The notes under the pieces are model-generated. The model was not told the origin of the DNA. It ran no database searches and worked only from the letters and a program-made list of their open reading frames with translations. The translations under genes were made by a program, and so were the position numbers. A stretch of DNA of 64,000 nt from a virus, in the IMG/VR virus record IMGVR_UViG_3300021137_000001, positions 62,001-126,000 of that record, one strand, 5' to 3'. Below are positions 33,743 to 42,328 of this stretch, one piece after another. Each line of letters opens with the position of its first letter. Position 1 is the first letter of the stretch.

Positions 33743-35191
33743 ATGAATAATTTTTCTAAATTTCTTTCAAATAACTTTTTGGGTTATGAAAACAAAACAG
33801 CAATAGTAACAGATTCTGAAACCATCTCGTATATTGAGTTAAATCAACATAGCAGACAATTTGCTTCTACACTTAACGATTTAAATGTAGTTGCAGGCGA
33901 CCGAGTTATTATTATGCTCGAAGATTGCATCGAGTGGGTAGTTGCTTGGTTGGCAATCAATCAATTAGGTGCTGTACCAGTACATATAAGTAATAGATTA
34001 TCGACAGAACAACTACCCAATATATTAAAATCTAGTCAGGCAAAAGTAGTTATCTGTGATATTAATATAAAAACATTATCTGAGGTATTTGCAAATCAAC
34101 TCTGTTTAGGTAAAAGCGATATAATGAAAGACAATCAAACGCATAATGAATATTATGATTTTGCCGATGATGAAATTTGTTTCTGGGTACTAACGTCTGG
34201 CACAGGTGGTGCACAAAAAGTCATTGCACATAGACACGCCTCTATAAAACTTACTATAGATAAGATATCAAAGGCATATAAAATAGATAGCACCAGCATA
34301 TTATATTCAATACCTAAATTAAGTTTTATGTTTGGATTCTTTGATATGATGGCCGCACTAGCACAAAATGCCATTGAACATATATCTAATCAAATACCAA
34401 ATCCGGTAGCCATCCGCACAAGAGTGCGTGAATGCACAGCTACTCATTTATTCAGTGTACCTAGTATTTTAGCTATGATAGCAAGATCAACAAATGACCC
34501 ATCTGATGATTTGGCCTCTATTAAGATGTTATTGTGTGGTGGCGAATCGTTGCCGATTGCTGTCGCTACTGATTTTAAATCAAAATTCGGAGTTGATATA
34601 TTAGATGGACACGGCATGTCGGAGGTGCAACATATGGTTATATCGCAAACTCCTGATGATATAATGATGGGTACTATCGGTCGCCCTCTCGAAGGAGTTA
34701 AAATAGAAATCCGCAGACCTGAAGGTACACTATGCGACGTAGGCGAAGTGGGTGAATTATATATTAATGACCCAAGTATTGCATTATGTTATATCAATGA
34801 CTGGGGATTAACTAAAGATACTTTTGTTGGGCGTTGGCTAAAAACTAATGATCTTGCTTATATCAGATCAGATGGTTATTATGTTTTTAGCGCACGTTCC
34901 GGGGACATAGTAAAAATTAACGGTGAAAAAGTATCTTTAGTCGAAGTTGAGAATGTATTGCTAAAACATACTCAAGTCGAAGATTGTGTTATGCTTAAAT
35001 CATCTGATAAAGAAGGATTTACAAAATTAACAGCTCAAATTGTTCCAAAAAAAGATACTGATATATCTGCCGGAGCAATAAGAAAATATCTTAGAGAGAA
35101 TTTAGAATCATATAAAATTCCTAAGTATATTGAGTTTGTTTCTTCTATTAATAAAACAGTTACCGCTAAGAAGATACGGGTAAAAGTATAA
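33743..35191 (+). CDS. AMP-dependent acyl-CoA synthetase/ligase
   Basis: A 482-residue adenylate-forming enzyme. The P-loop WVLTSGTGGAQKVIAH lies near residue 147, GHGMSEVQ near residue 290, a KTNDLAYI..DGYYVFSARSGDIVKINGEKVSLVEVE hinge near residue 370 and the C-terminal catalytic Lys in TAKKIRV. Closest in layout to benzoate-CoA ligase or 4-chlorobenzoate-CoA ligase types, so the substrate is probably a carboxylic acid or fatty acid. AAGAAAAGG precedes the start. It shares an operon with a hotdog thioesterase. Confidence 0.85.
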   Translation: MNNFSKFLSNNFLGYENKTAIVTDSETISYIELNQHSRQFASTLNDLNVVAGDRVIIMLEDCIEWVVAWLAINQLGAVPVHISNRLSTEQLPNILKSSQAKVVICDINIKTLSEVFANQLCLGKSDIMKDNQTHNEYYDFADDEICFWVLTSGTGGAQKVIAHRHASIKLTIDKISKAYKIDSTSILYSIPKLSFMFGFFDMMAALAQNAIEHISNQIPNPVAIRTRVRECTATHLFSVPSILAMIARSTNDPSDDLASIKMLLCGGESLPIAVATDFKSKFGVDILDGHGMSEVQHMVISQTPDDIMMGTIGRPLEGVKIEIRRPEGTLCDVGEVGELYINDPSIALCYINDWGLTKDTFVGRWLKTNDLAYIRSDGYYVFSARSGDIVKINGEKVSLVEVENVLLKHTQVEDCVMLKSSDKEGFTKLTAQIVPKKDTDISAGAIRKYLRENLESYKIPKYIEFVSSINKTVTAKKIRVKV

Positions 35192-35613
35192 TGAATATTA
35201 ATTGGAGCACAGATCATACCAAAGACAAATTGCCTTTTTCTTATGAAATAGTAGAAGTTATTGATAGCAAAAAGGTTAATATTAAAATTCATTTAACCGA
35301 CAAATGTATTAATCATTTTGGTATTCTACACGGTGGTATGCATGCGTTGATTATAGATGAAATTGGTATGACTACATTCCAAAAGATATTATATCCAAAT
35401 GACAATTATCTAACATCTAAACTGACAGTTGACTATATTAAACCGTCGAGAAATTTAGAATTATTGGGTGAGGTCGAACTGACAGAACTGACAGATACAG
35501 TGGGCAAAATAACAGTAACTCTAACAAGTACAAATGGAACCATTAGGAGTAAGGGTACTTTGGAATTTCAAGTTAGACAAAAATTTAAAATGGTTGACAA
35601 CGATAAACTATAG
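35191..35613 (+). CDS. PaaI-type hotdog thioesterase
   Basis: A 140-residue hotdog-fold protein. HFGILHGGMHALIIDEIGM near residue 46 is the family signature (H-G-G-x6-D/E), followed by SKLTVDYIKPSRN, the second family motif. It would hydrolyse acyl-CoA or act as a non-catalytic acyl carrier enzyme. Its start overlaps the ligase stop (TAATG). It closes the 31.8-35.6 kb cassette. Confidence 0.85.
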   Translation: MNINWSTDHTKDKLPFSYEIVEVIDSKKVNIKIHLTDKCINHFGILHGGMHALIIDEIGMTTFQKILYPNDNYLTSKLTVDYIKPSRNLELLGEVELTELTDTVGKITVTLTSTNGTIRSKGTLEFQVRQKFKMVDNDKL

Positions 35614-35622
35614 TGTTATGCT
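35594..35622 (+). promoter_or_regulatory. Sigma70-type promoter at the cassette end
   Basis: TTGACA at 35594 inside the thioesterase gene, 17-base spacer, TATGCT at 35617. Possibly the original promoter of the membrane-protein gene at 36238 before endonuclease insertion. Confidence 0.5.
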
Positions 35623-35634
35623 TGTAGTTAACTC

Positions 35635-35642
35635 GATAAATA
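35635..35642 (+). promoter_or_regulatory. T4-late-type promoter
   Basis: GATAAATA seven bases before the start of endonuclease 9. Confidence 0.5.
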
Positions 35643-35649
35643 CTTAACT

Positions 35650-36241
35650 ATGAAGAAAGCATGGCTATACATAACAACTAATCTGATCAACGGTAAAAAA
35701 TATATCGGACAGACTACAAGCACACGATCTAACTATGTTGGATCGGGCAATGCTATTATGGCCGCTATTAAAAAATATGGCAGAGAAAACTTTGTTCGTA
35801 CAAACATATTTGAGGGTGAATGGGAATTAGTGGATTTGCTTGAATATGAGTTCATTGAAAAATACGATGCGGTTAATTCGTTATTGTATTACAATCAAAA
35901 ACCTGGTGGACACACAGGCACACAGCGACATATCTAGAAAGATAATGAGTGAGAAAGCGACTGGTAGAAAAGCATCGGAAGAGTCAAAGCAACAACGCTC
36001 AACAAGAATGAAAGGTACAGGTAATCATTTTTTCAATAAAGCACATACAGAAGATAGTATTAACAAGATTAAAGAAAAACGAGCACAACAAGTAATCACC
36101 GAAGAATCTAATAAAAAACGATCAGAAAAAATTAAAAGTTTACCTAAATTTCAATGTACTAATTGTGGCGGATGGTATTTCAACAGAAATCTTATTCAAT
36201 ATCATAATGAAAAATGTAAAAAAGCAAGGATAATTCAATGA
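35650..36241 (+). pseudogene. GIY-YIG homing endonuclease 9, frameshifted
   Basis: The first part (35650-35937) encodes a normal GIY-YIG core (AWLYITTNLINGKKYIGQTTS, IKKYGRENFVRTNIFEGEWEL) and stops after GGHTGTQRHI. The second part, in the next frame from about 35920 to 36241, encodes NUMOD-like DNA-binding repeats (ASEESKQQRSTRMKG, EESNKKRSEKIK) and a CTNCGGWYF...HNEKC zinc-finger end. The break lies around 35915-35935. The 3' end still overlaps the start of the next gene (ATGA). Either a decayed copy or a sequence error. Confidence 0.75.
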
Positions 36242-37842
36242 TATTTGCTATAATAATTTTATTAACCGCACTTCTGTTATCAAGTGTGGCTGCAGTTTAT
36301 TCTGTTACAGGATTAATTGCTATATTCCCGGGATCAGTATGGGCCATTATTATTATGGGTGGCACACTCGAAGTTTCAAAAATTGCCGCAACTGTTTGGT
36401 TGCACAAATATTGGCATAGAGCCACGATACAGTTCAAACTTTATCTAGTACCAGCTATTGTAGTATTAATGATTATAACTTCGATGGGTATTTTTGGATA
36501 TTTGTCGGCTTCTCATGTATCACAATCGGCATCAGTTACTGATATCACAGCACAAGTACAAATATTTGACGAAAAAATAACAACTGAACGTGCTAACATC
36601 GATGCAAACAAAAAAGCATTAACTCAAATGGATGCGCAAGTAGATCAATTACTTGGTCGTACAACTGATGACAAAGGTGCAACTAAAGCCGCACAATTAC
36701 GTAAGAGTCAATCAAAAGAACGCAAGGCATTACAAGATGATATTGCTAGATCACAAAAGAACATTGTAGCTATACAAGCAGAACGTACTCCGATTGCATC
36801 ACAAGCACGTAAGGCAACTGCCGATGTTGGACCAGTTTTATACATAGCGGCACTTATCTACGGCGACAATCCAGATGCTAACTTACTTGAACGTGCTGTA
36901 CGTTGGGTAATTATATTGCTAGTGTTTGTATTTGACCCACTTGCTATTGTATTAATACTTGCCGCAGACCAAACGTTTATATGGATAAAAGAAGATAAGC
37001 AAAAGAAGAAAGATGACGAGCCTGCATACGAAGCAGATGATAGTCCGTTAACTGATGAACAGATAGAAACTATTAAAGAAGCATCTGGAGTCGAACAAGA
37101 CCAAACTATGGGCCAAACATTGTTTGATACAGAAGAAGAGTTTTTCGCTCGCGGCAGAGAAATAGCAAAAGAATTAGACACACAATCATATATGGATAAG
37201 CCGTGGACGTGGATGAAAAATTCAGAAGGTCCAATTGGATTAGTTCCACAACAAGAAGAAATAACTACTGCCGACATCTCACCAGACGAACTATATGATT
37301 ATATAGACGAAGGACGTAAAGAAGATCCAGAAACAGATAGTGCTAAACAAGACTTAGATAATGCTATTGGTTTAATTGCAGAAATGCAGACTAAATTAGA
37401 TACATTGCAAGCAGAACATGATGCAAAACACGCAGAGCTCGAGCAGATTAAATCTGTTGATCCAGTTATGCTTAAAGATCATTTAGGCAATCCAATAACA
37501 TTATACTATCCACCAGCCCAACAGGTTACTGCACCAGATTTATCTATTAATGCTGAATTAACTGGTAATAGTGTTAATGCAGGGTTTGGTATAGCGTTTC
37601 CAAAAACTCCAGTTAAAGGTGATTTATACTTAAGAGTTGATTACTTACCGAGCAAACTATACAAGTGGAATGACATTAAATGGATTGATGTAGATAAAGC
37701 TACCGATATATATTCGTATGATAAAGAATACATTAAACACCTAGTAACTAAATTAGCATCGGGCGAATATGATCCCGAAGAGCTTACACTATCGGAACAA
37801 GAACAAATTCAAAAGTATGTAGATGACAGCAAACAAACTTAA
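36238..37842 (+). CDS. Phage membrane protein with coiled-coil cytoplasmic domain
   Basis: A 534-residue protein. Three N-terminal membrane segments (residues 2-22, 28-48, 68-92) are followed by a long coiled coil (residues 100-200, with EKITTERANIDANKK and KSQSKERKALQDDIARSQK), another membrane segment near residues 220-245, and a polar acidic C-terminal region with a second coiled coil (residues 375-410). T4-like marine and freshwater phages encode comparable large membrane proteins of unknown role. It may reorganise the host inner membrane. It starts inside the endonuclease 9 end. Confidence 0.65.
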   Translation: MIFAIIILLTALLLSSVAAVYSVTGLIAIFPGSVWAIIIMGGTLEVSKIAATVWLHKYWHRATIQFKLYLVPAIVVLMIITSMGIFGYLSASHVSQSASVTDITAQVQIFDEKITTERANIDANKKALTQMDAQVDQLLGRTTDDKGATKAAQLRKSQSKERKALQDDIARSQKNIVAIQAERTPIASQARKATADVGPVLYIAALIYGDNPDANLLERAVRWVIILLVFVFDPLAIVLILAADQTFIWIKEDKQKKKDDEPAYEADDSPLTDEQIETIKEASGVEQDQTMGQTLFDTEEEFFARGREIAKELDTQSYMDKPWTWMKNSEGPIGLVPQQEEITTADISPDELYDYIDEGRKEDPETDSAKQDLDNAIGLIAEMQTKLDTLQAEHDAKHAELEQIKSVDPVMLKDHLGNPITLYYPPAQQVTAPDLSINAELTGNSVNAGFGIAFPKTPVKGDLYLRVDYLPSKLYKWNDIKWIDVDKATDIYSYDKEYIKHLVTKLASGEYDPEELTLSEQEQIQKYVDDSKQT

Positions 37843-37864
37843 TTTAACCACTCGTAATAACACT

Positions 37865-37872
37865 TATAAATA
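37865..37872 (+). promoter_or_regulatory. T4-late-type promoter of bS21
   Basis: TATAAATA 24 bases before the bS21 start, with AAGGAAG between. Confidence 0.55.
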
Positions 37873-37895
37873 CTCAACAAGGAAGATTGTAATCA

Positions 37896-38132
37896 ATGGC
37901 AAATCATGAATCAATGGTAAAAGGCACTACAGTTTACGTTAAGAACGATAACGTAGAACAAGCAATGCGTAAGTTTAAAAAGAACATACAGGACAGTGGT
38001 CTAATCTTAGATCTACGTGCTCGTGAATCTTACGAAAAGCCAACACTTAAACGCAAACGTAAAGCGGCAGCGGCAAAACAACGTTGGAAAAAGAAATTAT
38101 CTAGCCAAATGCTTCCAGCAAAACTTTATTAA
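37896..38132 (+). CDS. rpsU: 30S ribosomal protein bS21
   Basis: A 78-residue bS21 homologue. Residues 13-40 (VYVKNDNVEQAMRKFKKNIQDSGLILDLRARESYEKP as a whole) follow the family pattern, and the C-terminus is the basic KRKRKAAAAKQRWKKK tail. bS21 is the last 30S protein to assemble and sits near the anti-Shine-Dalgarno region; a phage copy could shift host ribosomes towards viral mRNAs. Relevant here because many genes seem leaderless. Starts after a good ribosome-binding site. Confidence 0.92.
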   Translation: MANHESMVKGTTVYVKNDNVEQAMRKFKKNIQDSGLILDLRARESYEKPTLKRKRKAAAAKQRWKKKLSSQMLPAKLY

Positions 38133-38139
38133 GAATTAG

Positions 38140-38158
38140 TTGTCAAAATACTTGACAA
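38140..38158. promoter_or_regulatory. Inverted repeat over the dnaK -35 box
   Basis: TTGTCAA and TTGACAA separated by 5 bases; the second arm contains the -35 hexamer. Candidate operator. Confidence 0.45.
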
Positions 38159-38180
38159 ATAATGTAATACCCTGTAGTAT
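38152..38180 (+). promoter_or_regulatory. Sigma70-type promoter of dnaK
   Basis: TTGACA at 38152, 17-base spacer, TAGTAT at 38175. Predicted +1 at 38187, the first base of a hairpin. Confidence 0.6.
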
Positions 38181-38186
38181 ATAATA

Positions 38187-38225
38187 AATAGTAACGTAGA
38201 TGCCTGATTAGGGTCTACGGCTATT
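38187..38225 (+). promoter_or_regulatory. 5'-terminal hairpin of the dnaK mRNA
   Basis: AATAG...CGTAGA pairs with TCTACG...CTATT around a 13-base loop, starting at the predicted +1. It could protect the 5' end. Further down, CTTTTTAAAAGGAG can pair the ribosome-binding site weakly, which would suit temperature control (inference). Confidence 0.5.
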
Positions 38226-38250
38226 ACTTGCTTTTTAAAAGGAGAAATAT

Positions 38251-40167
38251 ATGAGCAAAAATATCGTTCTAGGAATCGACCTCGGAACTACAAATAGTTG
38301 CGTCGCAATTTATGAAAATAACAAACCCCGTATAATTGAAAATAATGAAGGCGCACGTACTACACCATCAATCGTTGCTTATGGCGATGAGATTATTGTT
38401 GGCGCAAGTGCTAAACGTCAGTCAGTTACCAATCCAAAGAACACAATTTACGCAAGCAAACGACTTATTGGTCGCAAGTTTGACGAAGAAGCAGTACAAA
38501 AAGACATTGGCTTAATGCCATACAGTATCGTTAAGAACGTTAACGGTGATGCATGGGTAGAAGTTAACGGAGAGAAATTAGCACCTCCACAAATCTCAGC
38601 AGAAGTATTGCGCAAAATGAAATCAACCGCAGAAGACTATTTGGGTTATGCAGTAACGCAAGCAGTTATTACAGTACCAGCTTACTTCAATGATGCACAA
38701 CGTCAAGCAACTAAAGATGCAGGTCGTATTGCAGGCTTAGAAGTATTGCGTATTATTAACGAACCAACTGCAGCGGCATTAGCATTTGGTTGTGATAAAG
38801 GTGATAAAAAAGATCGCAAGATTGCTGTATATGACTTAGGTGGTGGTACATTTGACATTAGTATTATTGAAATTAGTGATGTAGATGGAGAGAAACAGTT
38901 TGAAGTACTTTCAACTAATGGCGATACATTCTTAGGTGGTGAAGACTTTGACCAACGTGTAATGGAATACTTAATCAGCGAGTTTAAGAAAGACTCTGGT
39001 ATTGATATTACTAAAGATATACTTGCACTACAACGCTTAAAAGAAGCCGCAGAGAAAGCAAAGATTGAGTTATCAAGCTCAACGCAAACAGAAGTAAATC
39101 TTCCATACATTACTGCTGACGCAACTGGTCCTAAGCATTTAGTTGTAAAACTTACCCGTGCTAAGTTCGAGAGTTTAGTTGAAGAACTAATTAAACGTTC
39201 AATTGATCCATGTAAGATTGCAGTTAAAGATTCTGGCATTAAAGTTAGCGACATTGATGATGTTATTCTTGTTGGCGGGCAAACACGTATGCCTAAAGTA
39301 CAAGAAGCTGTTGAAGCATTCTTTGGCAAAGCACCACGCAAAGACGTTAACCCAGATGAAGCAGTTGCAGTGGGTGCGGCAATTCAGGGTGCAGTGCTAG
39401 GTGGTGACAAAACAGACGTATTATTGCTTGATGTAACACCATTATCACTGGGAATTGAAACAATGGGTGGTATTATGACTAAGTTAATTAAGAAAAATAC
39501 AACTATCCCAACTAAAGCAAGCCAAACATTCTCTACAGCAGAGGATAATCAACCAGCTGTTACTGTTATGGTAGCACAAGGTGAGCGTGAATTTGTTAAA
39601 GACAACAAAGTACTTGGGCAGTTTAATTTAGAAGGTATCGCTCCAGCAATGCGCGGTGCTCCACAAATTGAAATTACACTAGACATTGATGCTAATGGTA
39701 TCTTAAAAGTAAGTGCTAAAGATAAAGCAACTGGCAAAGAAAACAAGATTACTATTAAAGCAAACAGTGGACTTACTGAAGCTGAAATTGAAGCAATGGT
39801 ACATGATGCAGAAGTTAATGCAGAAGCAGATACTAAGGCACGTGTAGTAGTCGAAGCAAAGAACGCGGCAGAAGCGCAAATCAATACAGTTAACAAAAAT
39901 CTTAAAGAACACGGCGATAAAATTACTGCTGAACAAAAGATTGAAATCGAAACTGCTATTACTGCGGCAGAAGCAACGTACACATCAGATGATGCAGAAG
40001 CAATTACTGCGGCAGTTGGTAAGGTATTTGAAGTTGCTAAACCATTGTTTGAAATTACTCAAGCACAAGAGTCGGCAACAGTTGAGCCAGGTGCGCAAAC
40101 AGAAACAGCGGCACAAGAAGGTGTTGTTGATGCAGAGTTTACGGAAGTTGATAAGGAGGCGAAATAA
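38251..40167 (+). CDS. dnaK: Hsp70 chaperone DnaK
   Basis: A full-length, 638-residue Hsp70. ATPase-domain signatures are [16 protein letters not shown] (residue 6), [15 protein letters not shown] (near 190) and [17 protein letters not shown] (near 337). The substrate domain follows the [15 protein letters not shown] linker, and the helical lid ends in an acidic Glu/Ala/Thr tail ending [11 protein letters not shown]. It would fold viral proteins; no DnaJ or GrpE is in the window, so host cochaperones are needed. The bacterial-type tail and full domain set suggest capture from a proteobacterial host. AGGAGA precedes the start; the stop overlaps the hsp20 start (TAATG). Confidence 0.95.
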   Translation: MSKNIVLGIDLGTTNSCVAIYENNKPRIIENNEGARTTPSIVAYGDEIIVGASAKRQSVTNPKNTIYASKRLIGRKFDEEAVQKDIGLMPYSIVKNVNGDAWVEVNGEKLAPPQISAEVLRKMKSTAEDYLGYAVTQAVITVPAYFNDAQRQATKDAGRIAGLEVLRIINEPTAAALAFGCDKGDKKDRKIAVYDLGGGTFDISIIEISDVDGEKQFEVLSTNGDTFLGGEDFDQRVMEYLISEFKKDSGIDITKDILALQRLKEAAEKAKIELSSSTQTEVNLPYITADATGPKHLVVKLTRAKFESLVEELIKRSIDPCKIAVKDSGIKVSDIDDVILVGGQTRMPKVQEAVEAFFGKAPRKDVNPDEAVAVGAAIQGAVLGGDKTDVLLLDVTPLSLGIETMGGIMTKLIKKNTTIPTKASQTFSTAEDNQPAVTVMVAQGEREFVKDNKVLGQFNLEGIAPAMRGAPQIEITLDIDANGILKVSAKDKATGKENKITIKANSGLTEAEIEAMVHDAEVNAEADTKARVVVEAKNAAEAQINTVNKNLKEHGDKITAEQKIEIETAITAAEATYTSDDAEAITAAVGKVFEVAKPLFEITQAQESATVEPGAQTETAAQEGVVDAEFTEVDKEAK

Positions 40168-40598
40168 TGCCAACAGTAGTGACCCCACCTGACATACGTA
40201 GATTTGCAGTAGGCTTTGAGAGTATTTTTATTAACTTAAATCGTACTGCTGGTACATTAAATGCAACTAACTATCCACCATACAATATTGTACGTTATAG
40301 TGAAACTGCATATACTGTTGAAATTGCAGTGGCTGGCTTTGCAGAAGATGAGCTCGATGTTGAAGTAATTAATCATGAGCTTGTTGTACACGGTGCAAGC
40401 AAGATAGTTGATGATCCAAATGTTGAATATATACATCGTGGCATTGCAACACGTAACTTTGTTCGTAGTTTTGCACTAGCAGAGAACGTTGAAGTAAAAG
40501 GTGCAGTTGTAAAGAATGGAATACTAACAGTAATGTTAGAGCATATCATTCCCGAAACTGCCAAGCCAAGAAAGGTTGCAATTTCCTTTCAACCGTAG
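40167..40598 (+). CDS. Small heat-shock protein Hsp20 (IbpA-like)
   Basis: A 143-residue alpha-crystallin-type holdase. The core runs from YNIVRYSETAYTVEIAVAGFAEDELDVE (residue 40) to GILTVMLEHIIPE, and the family A-x-x-x-G-V/I-L motif is seen as VVKNGILTVML. It binds unfolded proteins for DnaK. Known in T4-like cyanophages and pelagiphages. Translationally coupled to dnaK. Confidence 0.92.
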   Translation: MPTVVTPPDIRRFAVGFESIFINLNRTAGTLNATNYPPYNIVRYSETAYTVEIAVAGFAEDELDVEVINHELVVHGASKIVDDPNVEYIHRGIATRNFVRSFALAENVEVKGAVVKNGILTVMLEHIIPETAKPRKVAISFQP

Positions 40599-40604
40599 TA
40601 TAAT
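40576..40604 (+). promoter_or_regulatory. Sigma70-type promoter of clpS
   Basis: TTGCAA at 40576, 17-base spacer, TATAAT at 40599, inside the end of hsp20. Predicted +1 at about 40611. Confidence 0.65.
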
Positions 40605-40611
40605 AGTATTA

Positions 40612-40633
40612 AGGGTAGCAGAAATGCTACCCT
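40612..40633 (+). promoter_or_regulatory. 5'-terminal hairpin of the clpS mRNA
   Basis: AGGGTAGCA / TGCTACCCT, nine perfect pairs with a GAAA tetraloop, starting at the predicted +1. No T tract follows, so it is a leader hairpin and not a terminator. Confidence 0.65.
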
Positions 40634-40659
40634 CCCATAACATAATAAAGAGAAAACAC

Positions 40660-40968
40660 ATGGCAAAAGCAATTGCAAAAGTTAAAACAACTCCAAACTT
40701 GGCTATTAAAGAGCCGAGTATGTACAAAGTCATTTACATTAATGATGATGTTACAACAATGGAATTTGTAATCGAAAGTTTGCTTGTGGTATTTGATATG
40801 GCGCATGATACAGCCACTGATATTACTATTACAATTCATAATGAAGGTAGTGCTGTTGTTGCGCTGTTACCGTATGAGATGGCAGAACAGAAAGGCGTCG
40901 AAGCAACACAACTTGCACGTGCATCTGGCTTCCCACTTGTAGTGAAATTAGAGGCTGACACAAAATGA
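40660..40968 (+). CDS. clpS: ClpS-type protease adaptor
   Basis: A 102-residue ClpS homologue. MYKVIYINDDVTTMEFVIE near residue 21 contains the N-degron pocket residues, and the VVALLPYEMAEQKGVEATQLARASGFPL segment is the second half of the domain. It directs N-end-rule substrates to host ClpAP; a phage version could redirect host proteolysis. Start chosen at ATG 40660 with AAGAGAA in front. Forms a folding/proteolysis block with dnaK and hsp20. Confidence 0.88.
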   Translation: MAKAIAKVKTTPNLAIKEPSMYKVIYINDDVTTMEFVIESLLVVFDMAHDTATDITITIHNEGSAVVALLPYEMAEQKGVEATQLARASGFPLVVKLEADTK

Positions 40969-41003
40969 TTAAGTCAGTTTAATAGGTTAAATTGACAGTA
41001 TGT

Positions 41004-41011
41004 GATAAATA
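41004..41011 (+). promoter_or_regulatory. T4-late-type promoter
   Basis: GATAAATA 21 bases before the endonuclease 10 start; AAGGG lies between. Confidence 0.5.
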
Positions 41012-41031
41012 TCTATACAAGGGATATTTAT

Positions 41032-41721
41032 ATGTATACAGGATATATTTACATTACTACTAATTTAATTAACAGCCGAGCATATATTGGTAAAAAAAAT
41101 AAATCGACTTTAGATTATTCTTATTATGGATCTGGTACTGTTTTAAAGACAGCAATTAAAAAATATGGTAAAGAAAATTTTAATATCAAAGTATTATATT
41201 GGGCGCAATCAGTAGAAGAACTTGATCTTAAAGAAATCGAATTAATAGAATTATATAGTAAAACTGTTAATTTGTATAATATTGCTAAAGGTGGCACAGG
41301 TGGCGATACGCTAACTAATCACCCAGATCTAAAACAGATACGAGATAAGCAAATTATCGGACTAACGAATTGGCATCATAATATGTCCGAGGATGAAAGA
41401 TCCGAGCACGGAAAAAAAATAAGCAATGCAAAAAAGAATAAATCTAATGGGCACACTGGATTAACTCATAATGCTGCCACAAAAGAAAAAATGTCGCAAG
41501 CATCAAAAGATTATACTAAAACACCAGAATGGAAACTTGCTCATGCTGTTGCCGCTGCAAAACGAAAAAATGTTCCGTTGACAGCAAAATATAAATCTGT
41601 TATAATAGATAATATAGAATACGAATCAGTTGGGCATGCAATGATCGCATTAAATATAAAACATCGAGCAACATTTTATAAATTGATTAAACAACAAAAA
41701 CTACAGGTTGTATACAAATGA
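41032..41721 (+). CDS. GIY-YIG homing endonuclease 10
   Basis: A 229-residue GIY-YIG nuclease with MYTGYIYITTNLINSRAYIGKK as core and IKKYGKENFNIKVLYWA next; a C-terminal segment with IDNIEYESVGHAMIAL resembles NUMOD-type helix-turn-helix DNA-binding ends. The ATG at 41032 has AAGGG 8 bases upstream. Its stop overlaps the start of the cytidylyltransferase gene (ATGA). A four-codon frame starting ATGATT at 40965, overlapping the clpS stop, may be a remnant of the original start of that gene. Confidence 0.82.
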   Translation: MYTGYIYITTNLINSRAYIGKKNKSTLDYSYYGSGTVLKTAIKKYGKENFNIKVLYWAQSVEELDLKEIELIELYSKTVNLYNIAKGGTGGDTLTNHPDLKQIRDKQIIGLTNWHHNMSEDERSEHGKKISNAKKNKSNGHTGLTHNAATKEKMSQASKDYTKTPEWKLAHAVAAAKRKNVPLTAKYKSVIIDNIEYESVGHAMIALNIKHRATFYKLIKQQKLQVVYK

Positions 41722-42176
41722 TTTTTAATAAAATTAAAGAATTAAAAGGGCTAGGACTTAAAATTGGCATAACCTTCTCGTCTTTCGATTTATTGCATGC
41801 GGGTCATATTGCTATGTTAAGCGAAGCAAAGAATCATTGCGATTACTTAATTGCCGGCTTACAAAATAATGCATCGTGGGATAGACCAGAGAAGAACGCA
41901 CCAATACAAAGTATTGTTGAACGACAAATACAACTTGCCGCAACACGTTATGTTGACGAAGTTGTAGTTTACAATACAGAAAGCGACCTCGAAGACATCT
42001 TACTAGCATTACCAATTGATGTACGTGTATTAGGTATTGAATACAGAGATAAAGAATTTACTGGACGCGATATTTGTATTGCTCGCGACATTGAATTAGT
42101 GTATAATAAACGTGATCACTCATTTAGTTCGAGCAGTTTACGTAAACGTATTGCAGAAGCGGAGAGTAAAAAATGA
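41718..42176 (+). CDS. Cytidylyltransferase-like nucleotidyltransferase
   Basis: A 152-residue enzyme of the TagD/RfaE type. FDLLHAGHIAML near residue 24 is the HxGH nucleotide-binding motif, and SFSSSSLRKRI at the end is the conserved S-S/T-x-x-x-R motif. It joins CTP or ATP to a sugar- or glycerol-phosphate, probably for surface glycan. Length matches the family. Starts inside the endonuclease 10 stop. Confidence 0.82.
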   Translation: MIFNKIKELKGLGLKIGITFSSFDLLHAGHIAMLSEAKNHCDYLIAGLQNNASWDRPEKNAPIQSIVERQIQLAATRYVDEVVVYNTESDLEDILLALPIDVRVLGIEYRDKEFTGRDICIARDIELVYNKRDHSFSSSSLRKRIAEAESKK

Positions 42177-42328
42177 TTTATTTTATAATGTGGGCTATAT
42201 TTGTTGCATTGTTTATATTGTTTATGATGGGCGCATCAAAGATTAATGGCGGCTGTTCAGGTTGCACTTGTGGCAAAGTACAAAAAGAACAATGTGAAGA
42301 AAAGAGTGAAGAAAAGAGTAAAGAATGA
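42173..42328 (+). CDS. Tiny Cys-rich single-pass membrane protein
   Basis: A 51-residue protein: one membrane helix (residues 2-20) followed by GGCSGCTCG and a Glu/Lys-rich tail. The layout is like FeoB-associated Cys-rich membrane proteins and the NqrM-type assembly proteins, suggesting a metal-binding knuckle, but no partner is nearby. Start overlaps the previous stop (ATGA) and its stop overlaps the next start. Confidence 0.6.
   Translation: MIYFIMWAIFVALFILFMMGASKINGGCSGCTCGKVQKEQCEEKSEEKSKE

Noticed and set aside
38703-39341. 212-residue minus-strand frame in dnaK
   Set aside because: Long antisense open frames are common in dnaK because of codon use; no independent evidence.
40612-40633. 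Terminator between hsp20 and clpS
   Set aside because: The stem is strong, but no T run follows; its position at the predicted +1 of the clpS promoter fits a leader hairpin better.
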